Positions 43,641 through 51,354 of a DNA stretch of 64,000 nucleotides are shown one piece after another. Origin of the DNA: Chloroflexi bacterium HGW-Chloroflexi-6 (GTDB lineage: Bacteria; Chloroflexota; Anaerolineae; Anaerolineales; Villigracilaceae); the NCBI GenBank assembly GCA_002840685.1, contig PHBU01000005.1, forward strand, positions 186,001 to 250,000. Reading direction: 5' to 3'. Each line of letters starts with the position of its first letter. Positions within the stretch are counted from its first letter, which is position 1. A model generated the notes under the pieces. It did no database searches, was not told the origin of the DNA, and saw nothing but the letters and a program-made list of their open reading frames with translations. The position numbers and the translations under genes were made by a program.

Positions 43641-45143
43641 ATGTTCAAAAAAGTATTGGTAGCCAATCGCGGCGAAATCGCCGTTCGCATCATTCGCGCC
43701 TGCCGTGAGTTGGGACTGGAAACAGTCGCCGTTTACTCTGAAGCCGACCGCCAGGCATTACACGTCCGCCTGGCCGACGAGGCTTACCTGCTCGGGCCGG
43801 CGCCTTCGCGCGATTCTTATCTGCGCGCCGACAAAATCTTCGAGATCATCCAGAAATCCGGGGCAGATGCCCTGCACCCCGGCTACGGCTTTTTGGCCGA
43901 ACGCGAAGATTTCGCCCAGGCCTGTCTCGACAATGGGATCGCCTTCATCGGCCCCAAGCCATCTTCGATCGCAGCCATGGGCGACAAAATGACCGCCCGC
44001 GAAACCGTCCGCAAGGCAGGGATTCCGGTGGTGCCAGGCACAGAAGATGTCGGCAACATGACCGACGAGCAGCTTTTGAGCATCGCCCCTAAGATCGGTT
44101 TCCCGCTGCTGGTCAAAGCCACCGCTGGCGGCGGCGGCAAGGGCATGCGCGAAGTGCGCAGCATCGAAGAAATGCCCGCACTGCTCATATCGGCGCGACG
44201 CGAGGCCGAATCCGCTTTCGGGGATGGCAATGTTTACCTGGAAAAGCTGGTCGAAGGCGCGCGCCACATCGAGATCCAGATCCTGGCCGACGGACACGGC
44301 AACGTTATCCACCTCGGCGAGCGCGATTGCTCCATCCAGCGCCGCCACCAGAAGCTGGTCGAAGAAGCGCCCTCACCCTTCCTGGACGAAGACCTGCGCC
44401 AGCGCATGGGTGAAGTGGCCGTCAAAGCCGCCCAGGCGGTCGATTACGTCAACGCCGGGACGATCGAGTTCCTGGTGGATAAGGATAAGAATTTCTTCTT
44501 CCTTGAGATGAACACCCGTTTGCAGGTTGAACATCCGGTAACTGAGATGGTGACCGGGGTCGATATCGTCAAAGAACAGATCCGCATTGCTCGTGGGCGG
44601 CCCCTGCAATACAAACAGGAAGACATCAAGATCAGCGGCGCGGCCATCGAGTGCCGGATCAACGCCGAAGACCCTTATAACGGATTCATGCCCTCGACCG
44701 GCAAGATCACCCACAGCCTGCTGCCCACCGGCCCCGGCATCCGCGTTGATACGGGGGTTTATCCGGGCTTTGAAATTACAGCCTTCTACGATCCGATGAT
44801 CTCCAAGCTGATCGTGTGGGGCGAGACTCGCGCCCAGGCCATCCTGCGTATGCGCCGCGCGCTCGAAGAATATCGCATCATCGGCGTGCGCACCAACATC
44901 CCCTTCCACCAAACGCTGATGGACAGCCACCGCTTCATGGGCGGGCAGTACGACACGCGCTTCGTCGAGGAGCGCTTCGCCATTAACGATGAAAGCGACC
45001 CGGCCATGGCCGAAATCGCCGCAGTATTGGCCACCCTGGCCGCCCACGAACAAACCCGCCACGCTGCGCAGTTTGTTCAACGCAACGAGCGCGACACATC
45101 CAACTGGAAGTGGGTTGGGCGCTGGGAAAGGATGCACCGATGA
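43641..45143 (+). CDS. accC: Biotin carboxylase subunit of acyl-CoA carboxylase
   Basis: 500 aa. It has the N-terminal FKKVLVANRGEIAVRIIRAC, the ATP-grasp glycine loop GGGGKGM and EMNTRLQVEHPVTE, diagnostic for biotin carboxylase. It carboxylates the biotin of the carrier with bicarbonate and ATP. Its stop overlaps the next gene (ATGA). A 61-base gap with a palindrome separates it from pccB. The ATG follows a GGAG. Confidence 0.95.
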   Translation: MFKKVLVANRGEIAVRIIRACRELGLETVAVYSEADRQALHVRLADEAYLLGPAPSRDSYLRADKIFEIIQKSGADALHPGYGFLAEREDFAQACLDNGIAFIGPKPSSIAAMGDKMTARETVRKAGIPVVPGTEDVGNMTDEQLLSIAPKIGFPLLVKATAGGGGKGMREVRSIEEMPALLISARREAESAFGDGNVYLEKLVEGARHIEIQILADGHGNVIHLGERDCSIQRRHQKLVEEAPSPFLDEDLRQRMGEVAVKAAQAVDYVNAGTIEFLVDKDKNFFFLEMNTRLQVEHPVTEMVTGVDIVKEQIRIARGRPLQYKQEDIKISGAAIECRINAEDPYNGFMPSTGKITHSLLPTGPGIRVDTGVYPGFEITAFYDPMISKLIVWGETRAQAILRMRRALEEYRIIGVRTNIPFHQTLMDSHRFMGGQYDTRFVEERFAINDESDPAMAEIAAVLATLAAHEQTRHAAQFVQRNERDTSNWKWVGRWERMHR

Positions 45144-45637
45144 AATACATCACAACCATAGATGGCAAGGATTTCACGGTCGAAATTCTGGACGATAAGC
45201 ATATCCGCATCAACGACAAAATTCTGGATGTCGATTTCGAATCGGTCAGCGGCCAGCCGGTTTATTCGCTGATCATCGGCGGTAAATCTTACGAAGCCTA
45301 CGTTTCGCCTGATGACGAAAAGTGGGAAGTTCTGTTGCACGGACGCCTGTACCAGGCCGAAGTGGAAGACGAACGCGAAAAACGCCTGCGCACAGCTGGC
45401 GGCGCCGGTGCGGCTGAAGGCGGCGAATACCACCTGAAAGCGCCCATGCCGGGGCTGGCGGTCGCCATCCCGGTTGAAGAGGGCCAGGAAGTCACAAAAG
45501 GCCAGGTGCTGCTGATCCTCGAATCGATGAAGATGCAGAACGAACTCAAATCGCCGCGCGATGGGGTTGTCAGCCGCATCCGCGTTAAAGCGGGCGAGAC
45601 GGTGGAGCAGAAACAAACCCTGCTGAGTGTGATATAA
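45140..45637 (+). CDS. accB: Biotin carboxyl carrier subunit
   Basis: 165 aa. The C-terminal biotinyl domain has LESMKMQNE with the biotinylated Lys (MKM motif), preceded by APMPGLAVAIPVEEGQ. The N-terminal 90 residues form a propionyl/pyruvate-carboxylase-like linker domain. Start at ATG 45140, overlapping the accC stop by four bases. An in-frame ATG at 45110 lies within accC and is less likely. Confidence 0.92.
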   Translation: MKYITTIDGKDFTVEILDDKHIRINDKILDVDFESVSGQPVYSLIIGGKSYEAYVSPDDEKWEVLLHGRLYQAEVEDEREKRLRTAGGAGAAEGGEYHLKAPMPGLAVAIPVEEGQEVTKGQVLLILESMKMQNELKSPRDGVVSRIRVKAGETVEQKQTLLSVI

Positions 45638-45645
45638 ATAACGGC

Positions 45646-46266
45646 ATGAGCAAAAACAATCAGGAAATCGAAGCCAAATTTAGCGTGCGTGACCTCGCCC
45701 CCATTCAAGCCCGCCTGCTTGAGATGGGGGCGGTTTGTATCGTTACGCGCCAGATGGAATTCAACCTGCGCTACGACACCCCCGATCGAACCCTGAGCGA
45801 AACCGGGCAGGTTTTGCGCCTGAGGCGCTACGATGACATCCGCATGACCTACAAAGGCCCCGGTGTGCGCAAAGATGGCGTGCTCGAGCGGACCGAGATC
45901 GAAACCACGCTTGGCGATTTCGATTCGGCCCGCCTGATCATCGAATCTCTTGGCTACACGCCGATCTTTCTCTATGAAAAGTATCGCGCCATCTGGCAGT
46001 TGGGGGAAAATCAGATCATGCTCGATGAAATGCCGTTCGGGAAATTTATCGAGATCGAAGCGACAACATCCGACGAAGTGCGCGAACTGGCCCGCCAACT
46101 TGGCCTGGACCCCCACACCGCCATCCCGGCCAGTTACCAGTCGCTCTTCGAGCGCGTCAAGGTCACGCGCCGCCTGACCTTCGACGATATCACTTTCGCC
46201 AATTTCACCGGCATCAGCGTCAGCCCAGAAGATTTTCAGGCAGAATTCGCCGAAGAAAGTGCGTAA
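45646..46266 (+). CDS. CYTH-domain phosphohydrolase (class IV adenylate cyclase / thiamine triphosphatase fold)
   Basis: 206 aa. EIEAKF at residues 7-12 is the ExExK signature of the triphosphate tunnel fold, followed by VLRLRRYDDIRMTYKGPG with the basic pocket residues. Members cleave triphosphates or make cAMP; length and absence of extra domains cannot tell which. It starts 8 bases after accB and its 3' end overlaps murI, which runs the other way, by 31 bases. Confidence 0.87.
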   Translation: MSKNNQEIEAKFSVRDLAPIQARLLEMGAVCIVTRQMEFNLRYDTPDRTLSETGQVLRLRRYDDIRMTYKGPGVRKDGVLERTEIETTLGDFDSARLIIESLGYTPIFLYEKYRAIWQLGENQIMLDEMPFGKFIEIEATTSDEVRELARQLGLDPHTAIPASYQSLFERVKVTRRLTFDDITFANFTGISVSPEDFQAEFAEESA

Positions 46267-47072
46267 ACCTGTCCATCATGCCAATTCAGAGAGTGGGCAT
46301 GATCGTTCTCAGCAAGCAGATTAAATAAAAGCGAATCGAAAGAGTCCAACGGGCCGGAGGTGTAATACTGCACCCCGGCTTTTTGATTGCCCCCAGCCTG
46401 GATGCCGCGCGCCTCGAGCACCCGTTTGACCTGTCTCGCCACGGCCGGGGCCGGGTCGATCACCCGCAGCCTGCCGCCGCCAATCTCCTCGATCAGCGGG
46501 ATCACAAACGGGTAGTGGGTGCAGCCCATCACGACCGTATCCGCCCCCTGGGCCAGCATCGGACGAAGGGCCTTTTCCAAAATTTGGCGCGTTTCCGGCC
46601 CGGATAGATTACCCTGCTCGATCTGCCCGACCAAACCCGGACAGACATCCTGCAAAACCGTTACGCCATGCGCAAAACGTTCGACGACCGAAGCGTATAA
46701 CGCTCCCTGGAAAGTGGCCGGGGTCGCCAGCACGCCCACCACGCCGCTGTGGGTCTGCTCGGCGGCCGGCTTGACCGCCGGCTCCATGCCCACAAAGGGC
46801 ACATCCGGGAAAGTCTCACGCAGGTGATGCAGGGCGGCCGCAGAAGCCGCATTGCAGGCCACCACGATCATCTTTGCGCCCTGCCCCAGCAAAAAGCGCG
46901 TAATCGCCACCGAAAAGGCCTGGACCTCGGCCAGCGGGCGCGGCCCATAGGGCACATGGCCCTGATCGCCAACGTAGATCAGCCGCTCACCAGGCAGCAA
47001 AGCGCGCACCGCCCGCAAAACGGACAATCCGCCAATGCCAGAGTCAAAAATACCGATGGGAGATGATGACAT
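46236..47072 (-). CDS. murI: Glutamate racemase
   Basis: 278 aa. It has the N-terminal IGIFDSGIGGLSVL with the substrate-binding Asp/Ser, the first catalytic Cys in VVACNAASAAAL and the second in MGCTHYPFVIPLI. It makes D-glutamate for peptidoglycan. The preferred ATG is at 47072; a GTG 7 codons earlier is possible, and neither has a clear ribosome site. Its 3' end overlaps the convergent CYTH gene. Confidence 0.94.
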   Translation of the reverse strand: MSSSPIGIFDSGIGGLSVLRAVRALLPGERLIYVGDQGHVPYGPRPLAEVQAFSVAITRFLLGQGAKMIVVACNAASAAALHHLRETFPDVPFVGMEPAVKPAAEQTHSGVVGVLATPATFQGALYASVVERFAHGVTVLQDVCPGLVGQIEQGNLSGPETRQILEKALRPMLAQGADTVVMGCTHYPFVIPLIEEIGGGRLRVIDPAPAVARQVKRVLEARGIQAGGNQKAGVQYYTSGPLDSFDSLLFNLLAENDHAHSLNWHDGQVYALSSANSA

Positions 47073-47505
47073 AAGCGCAGTTTTACCATACACAACCCAA
47101 AATAGGGGAGAACAAGCAAACTGGCATCTTTACGCGGAAAGCGTTGCCATTTTCCGCGAGCAAACCCGCTGCAGGCGGCCAGTCCGCAGGGCTGTGTAAA
47201 GATAGCCCGGCGGTTCAGCGCCGGGCGTTCCTTCCAGGTCGAGTACACTTGGAAGTTTTTGTGAGAGTCGAAGTCTCATGAATTTCGATAAGTTCCAAAG
47301 TCACGAGATTTTGGAGTCTACGATTGGGCCAGCGATAAAATCTCCTTGACGGCTTCACGATCCAGCTTGACGAAATTCCCAACAGTGCGGGTATCGCCGC
47401 CAGTTTTTCCATGAGGTTATTTCTCCTTGGTGTTTACCGGTCTTTGTTCTGCGCTTTGCATCAGGGCATTGTTCTGCCAAACCGCACGTGCCGCCAGTCA
47501 GGGCA
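47073..47505. other. Intergenic region of 433 bases between murI and the FTR1 gene
   Basis: It contains no complete gene. It holds the remnant of a small gene at 47318-47412 with a ribosome site, and at 47246-47316 several interleaved inverted repeats such as TGAGA-GTCGAAG-TCTCA and CCAAA-N10-TTTGG. These could form stable RNA hairpins. Nothing else recognisable. Confidence 0.5.
47318..47412 (-). pseudogene. Small ORF apparently broken by a one-base shift
   Basis: ATG at 47412 has AAGGAG 10 bases upstream. Read straight, its frame gives a 65-residue basic peptide without family likeness. If one extra A is put into the A run after the second codon, the product becomes MEKTGGDTRTVGNFVKLDRE and continues to a stop at 47318-47320 (31 residues, helix-like). 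The shifted frame has no start of its own. Either a decayed gene or a sequencing error in the A run. Confidence 0.35.
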
Positions 47506-48339
47506 TTAGTCCGCTGCGCCGGTTGCTGTAATCTGTTTTTGGCTTTGGCGGCGCAAGATCAAAGTAAGAGAAATGCCACCCAGATAAGCCAAATAAGCGA
47601 GCGCTTCAGTCAGGGATGGGTCGCCGTTATAGCCAACAAGAGCTTTGAGCAACAAACCAAGATCACTTTTGTCGCTCAAAATACCGTTGACATCCCAAAC
47701 ATGATCAACGATGGCAGGGACAAGTCCGGCTTCATTGAGTTCATGGATGCCCACGCCAACCAGTCCGGCAGCAAAGATAATCAATAGAACGTTTGTCACC
47801 TGGAAAAAGCTCCGCAGGCTCAAACTACGTGCAGAGTTGAATAGCAGCCAACCCAAGATTACTGCCCCAACCAAACCCGCCAAAGCCCCGGTTAGTGTCT
47901 GTAATGGGCTTGAGTTTTGTCCCGCGGCCAATAGGAAAAGCACCAACTCAATACCTTCACGGAAAACCGCCAGGAAAGCCAGCGCAAATAGCCCCTGGGA
48001 ATTCTGCCCTTGAAGGACATCCCTGGTTTTGGTCTCAATTTCGGCCTTGAGAGTGCGGGCAGATCTGTGCATCCAAAATATCATCCAGGTGAGCACCCCG
48101 GCTGCCAGCAACATGACAATCCCCTCAAAAATTTCCTCACCCCTGCCCTCGAATTCCATCCCCAGTAGACTCAGGGCGATGGCAACGGCTACGCTTAATA
48201 GTACAGCAGACCCTACGCCGAGCCAGACTGCTCCTTTCAGATCAGAACGTTTCAGCTTGAATAAAACACCCAGAACAATCCCAATAATCAGGGCCGCTTC
48301 AAGACCCTCCCGTAACGATAAAAGAAAACTTGCCAGCAT
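47506..48339 (-). CDS. FTR1 family iron permease
   Basis: 277 aa with seven membrane helices. The iron-binding REGLE motifs are R10-E14 (REGLE) and R127-E131 (REGIE), as in EfeU/FTR1 transporters. Typical systems include EfeO and EfeB or a ferroxidase; none of these is in the window, so it works alone or with unlinked partners. GGGAGG lies 7 bases before the ATG. A perfect 14-base palindrome lies upstream and may be its operator. Confidence 0.9.
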   Translation of the reverse strand: MLASFLLSLREGLEAALIIGIVLGVLFKLKRSDLKGAVWLGVGSAVLLSVAVAIALSLLGMEFEGRGEEIFEGIVMLLAAGVLTWMIFWMHRSARTLKAEIETKTRDVLQGQNSQGLFALAFLAVFREGIELVLFLLAAGQNSSPLQTLTGALAGLVGAVILGWLLFNSARSLSLRSFFQVTNVLLIIFAAGLVGVGIHELNEAGLVPAIVDHVWDVNGILSDKSDLGLLLKALVGYNGDPSLTEALAYLAYLGGISLTLILRRQSQKQITATGAAD

Positions 48340-48402
48340 TTCCGACCTCCCGGTAAAGTAGTTGGTGATTAAGTTAATGTGAAGATAAGCGAATTGCGCT
48401 GG

Positions 48403-48416
48403 TTAGTATATACTAA
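48403..48416. promoter_or_regulatory. Perfect palindrome TTAGTATATACTAA upstream of the iron permease
   Basis: A 14-base perfect inverted repeat, 64 bases before the FTR1 start. Its TTAG...CTAA ends recall DtxR/IdeR-type iron boxes, though the usual site is 19 bases. Candidate operator, inferred. Confidence 0.5.
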
Positions 48417-48463
48417 TTACTCAGATTAGCATAGCGCAAAAAACACGAAATCCCCGCTTTCAT

Positions 48464-48498
48464 AGGGATTTTCTTTGGCGGAGAGGGCGGGATTTGAA
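48464..48498 (-). repeat. Duplicate of the tRNA-Ser 3' end
   Basis: 35 bases identical to 48556-48590, covering the acceptor stem, the CCA and a short flank of the tRNA-Ser gene. A hairpin similar to the tRNA terminator sits beside it. The repeat is 92 bases from the intact copy. Such direct repeats of a tRNA 3' end are what an integrating element leaves as attL/attR. Confidence 0.8.
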
Positions 48499-48531
48499 TG
48501 TCATCCCCTGAATGGGGGCGCGCGAACCAAA

Positions 48532-48562
48532 AAGCAAAAATCCCCGCAGTTTTGCAGGGATT
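48532..48562 (-). terminator. Terminator of the tRNA-Ser gene
   Basis: The arms AATCCCTGCA and TGCGGGGATT (minus strand) pair with one mismatch, followed by TTTTTGCTTTTT. It lies directly after the tRNA. Confidence 0.75.
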
Positions 48563-48567
48563 TTCTT

Positions 48568-48657
48568 TGGCGGAGAGGGCGGGATTTGAACCCGCGAACC
48601 CTTGCAGGTTACACGCTTTCCAAGCGAGCGCGCTAAGCCAGACTACGCGACCTCTCC
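48568..48657 (-). tRNA. tRNA-Ser (anticodon GGA)
   Basis: The acceptor stem GGAGAGG/CCTCTCC, D-arm, anticodon loop TTGGAAA (anticodon GGA, reading UCC/UCU), a long variable arm typical of serine tRNAs and the T-arm GGTTCAAATCC are all present, with an encoded CCA (48568-48570). 90 bases with CCA. The 3' half is duplicated at 48464-48498. Confidence 0.95.
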
Positions 48658-48867
48658 ATTTACGCTGCTTTTTTCTACAGCGGGCGGTATTATACCACAG
48701 GTTTTTGGCAAGCATTGCTCCGAAAAACCGGAGATTTTCTGCTTCAGGATGACAATAAAAAGGCCTAACATCTTTTTCCAGATGCAAGGCCTTTTTCATT
48801 CACTTTTTTGCTCATCTCTTGACACTGCCGTTAATCGGTGGGCTACTCTCTATATTAGCAGAATTTT

Positions 48868-50007
48868 TTATCTATAAACATAAACTGAGTTTTTTAAGTA
48901 AACTGCTAACATATTGAATGGATATGTTGAGCTTAATAAATTGTCTCCCGGTATTGCATAACCTATTCCGTTTGAGTCTTCAAAATCCAGTTTGCCCAGT
49001 ATATTGCCATTTTCTTTAGCAATAGCGATAAATTGGTTGTTGTAGCCATCCTTTAAATAAATAACCTTGTCTATAATTATTAGCGGACAATAAATATATG
49101 GGGACGTATAATATTCCCACACTTTTTCACCAGACAACCTATCAAGATTGATGATTGTTCTATCTGTGACAGCAATAATACTTTCACTCGTTACTTTGGC
49201 ACACTGAATCTCTCTCGTCAATTCAAAATCCCATAAAATATCATTTGTGTTAAGGTTAACGGCTTGTAAATGTGTTTCTGGAGTATTCTCTATCTCACTA
49301 TTAGGGTAATACATGAAATTATCATAAAATTCAACCGGGCCGTGAAAACCTATATCTTTTTGCCATACAAGGCTACCATCCAATTCATTAACTGCCTTGA
49401 TATATTTTCCATGAACTATATAAACTAATTTATTCGTATTGTCTGAAAACACATCAACATGTCCACGCCCAAGAAGAACTTGCCATGATAGTTTTCCTGT
49501 AAATCGGTCTAGGGCAAATACTCCTTCCGAGACTTGAACCATAAAGATATGTTTATCTGTGAATGCCTTGATTTCATTAGTTCCCAAAAGGCCAAGATCA
49601 TTTTCGAAAACTAATTTTCCAGTATCTAAATCTATTGCAAAAACGCTTGGGGGATAAATAACATAAACCAGTTTATCTACAACAACAATATTGGTGAAAA
49701 AATTATTTTTCCCGTGAAGGTTGCTTTTCCAAAGGCTTATGCCAGAAGTCATGTCAAATGCTTGAATAACTGCGCCATTTTGGTCAGTGAGTCCAGTGAC
49801 CAGCACTCCCGAACCTAAAGCCATTGCTTGTAATTCATTGTCAAAGTCCCTATGCCAATTTTCTTTCAAAGGAAAATCCCCAATACTTACGGGCGTACCC
49901 AACGGAACATCAGAGGTTGAGTTATTCTGGCAACTGACTGTCGAAATAAACAAAAAACACAAGGTGCAGAGAATCTTAATTTTTGTTGACAAGTTATGTT
50001 TTTTCAT
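48868..50007 (-). CDS. PQQ-type beta-propeller lipoprotein, probably horizontally acquired
   Basis: 379 aa. The start at ATG 50007 gives a lipoprotein signal peptide (LCFLFISTVSC). The rest consists of repeated WD-like/PQQ strands with motifs such as AFDMTSGISLWKSNLHG, LDTGKLVFENDLG and LDGSLVWQKDIG, as in BamB-type propellers. It is visibly AT-rich and uses many A/T-ending codons, unlike every neighbour. Function unknown; BamB-like scaffolding is possible but not supported by context. It lies 210 bases from the duplicated tRNA end. Confidence 0.82.
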   Translation of the reverse strand: MKKHNLSTKIKILCTLCFLFISTVSCQNNSTSDVPLGTPVSIGDFPLKENWHRDFDNELQAMALGSGVLVTGLTDQNGAVIQAFDMTSGISLWKSNLHGKNNFFTNIVVVDKLVYVIYPPSVFAIDLDTGKLVFENDLGLLGTNEIKAFTDKHIFMVQVSEGVFALDRFTGKLSWQVLLGRGHVDVFSDNTNKLVYIVHGKYIKAVNELDGSLVWQKDIGFHGPVEFYDNFMYYPNSEIENTPETHLQAVNLNTNDILWDFELTREIQCAKVTSESIIAVTDRTIINLDRLSGEKVWEYYTSPYIYCPLIIIDKVIYLKDGYNNQFIAIAKENGNILGKLDFEDSNGIGYAIPGDNLLSSTYPFNMLAVYLKNSVYVYR

Positions 50008-50167
50008 GATGATAAAGATTTTTGCGCGTTTGCACCCCAACCATTACTTTACCCACCATTTTCGGATCAATTAGCTTATGGACGGTTATCGATTAAAATG
50101 ACAGGCGAAACTGCATTTTAGTTTAGCACGAAATTCTGCAAAATAACCCACTTCCAGGAGCCAGCCC

Positions 50168-50743
50168 ATGCCCAAAGCCATTCTTTCCGTTCACGACAAA
50201 ACCGGTATTCTCGACTTCGCCCGCGGCCTGGCCGCGCTCGGCTGGCAACTGCTGGCTTCGGGCGGCACCGCCAAACTGCTGCGCGAAAACGGCCTGCCGG
50301 TTACCGAAGTCGCCGATTACACCCAATCGCCCGAAATCCTGGGTGGGCGGGTCAAGACCCTGCACCCGGCCGTCCACGGCGGCCTGTTGGCGCGCCCGAC
50401 CGAATCTGACCACCAGCAGCTGCTCGACCTGGGCTGGGACTACATCGACCTGGTGGCCGTCAACCTCTACCCCTTCGAAGAAACCATCGCCAAACCGGGT
50501 GTGAACTATGCCGAAGTGATCGAGAACATCGATATCGGCGGGGTGACTCTTATCCGCGCCGCGGCCAAAAACCACGAGCGCGTGACCCTGGTCTGCGACC
50601 CCGGTGACTACGCCGAAGTGCTGGCCGCGCTGCAGGCCGGCGAAATCCCCTTCGAGACCCGCAAAAAATTAGCGGTCAAGGGTTTTGCCTCCACCGCGCA
50701 TTACGACAGCATGATCTCGACCTACTTGGGCAAATCCAACTGA
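50168..50743 (+). CDS. purH: Stand-alone IMP cyclohydrolase domain (PurH N-terminal half)
   Basis: 191 aa. It has the MGS-like fold with [48 protein letters not shown] and [19 protein letters not shown], all PurH. The AICAR transformylase half that makes typical PurH about 510-530 residues is absent, and the reading frame closes normally after STYLGKSN, so it is a genuine single-domain protein. It would do only the last step, FAICAR to IMP. The formyltransferase must be elsewhere. It converges on the flavin reductase gene, overlapping by 22 bases. AGGAG precedes the ATG. Confidence 0.9.
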   Translation: MPKAILSVHDKTGILDFARGLAALGWQLLASGGTAKLLRENGLPVTEVADYTQSPEILGGRVKTLHPAVHGGLLARPTESDHQQLLDLGWDYIDLVAVNLYPFEETIAKPGVNYAEVIENIDIGGVTLIRAAAKNHERVTLVCDPGDYAEVLAALQAGEIPFETRKKLAVKGFASTAHYDSMISTYLGKSN

Positions 50744-51354
50744 GATTTGGGCCGCACCAGCTCGAACAGATCCGTCACCCGGCAGTATGCGTTCCCGGCC
50801 AGTTTACCGATCGGGCGCAGCACTGCCGGGTCGATTTTATCTTCGCCCACCAGCACGCTCTCATCGATGTGGATGTGGACCACTTCGCCGATCACGATCG
50901 AGCCGCCGCCCGGCTCGCGGCTGATCTCGTGGATCTGGCTGAGCTTGCACTCGAAGCGGATGCGGCTGGCTGCGACTCCCGGCGGCCTGACCCGCGTTGA
51001 AGCGGCTTTTTCCAACCCGGCGGCTTCGAACTCATCCACGCTGGCGGGCAATTCGGTTGAAGTGATGTTCATCGCCCCTGCCAGGTCTTCGCTGACAATA
51101 TTAACCACAAACTCGCCGCTGGCGCGCACGTTGCCGAGAGTGTCTTTCTGCGAACTATCCGTGCCGCGGATCATCGGGCAGAACAAAACCGTCGGCGGGT
51201 TGGCGCAGACCACGTTGAAAAACGAGAACGGCGCCAGGTTGGCGCGCCCCTCCGCATCGATGGAGGATATCCAGCCGATCGGGCGCGGCACGACCGACCC
51301 GACCAGGATCTTATAAAGCGAATTCCAGGGCAGTGAGGTTGGTGTGATTTCCAT
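50722..51354 (-). CDS. Flavin reductase family protein (DIM6/NTAB)
   Basis: 210 aa. It has the flavin-reductase-like fold with [36 protein letters not shown] and DSQ-like [12 protein letters not shown]. It probably binds FMN and supplies reduced flavin to an oxygenase or acts on a quinone. It is the last gene of the tyrosine operon; its ATG at 51354 overlaps the preceding serine hydrolase stop. No dedicated monooxygenase is adjacent. Confidence 0.86.
   Translation of the reverse strand: MEITPTSLPWNSLYKILVGSVVPRPIGWISSIDAEGRANLAPFSFFNVVCANPPTVLFCPMIRGTDSSQKDTLGNVRASGEFVVNIVSEDLAGAMNITSTELPASVDEFEAAGLEKAASTRVRPPGVAASRIRFECKLSQIHEISREPGGGSIVIGEVVHIHIDESVLVGEDKIDPAVLRPIGKLAGNAYCRVTDLFELVRPKSQLDLPK

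Noticed and set aside
48464-48530. Second tRNA gene
   Set aside because: Only the 3' part of tRNA-Ser is repeated; D-arm and anticodon arm are missing, so it is listed as a repeat.
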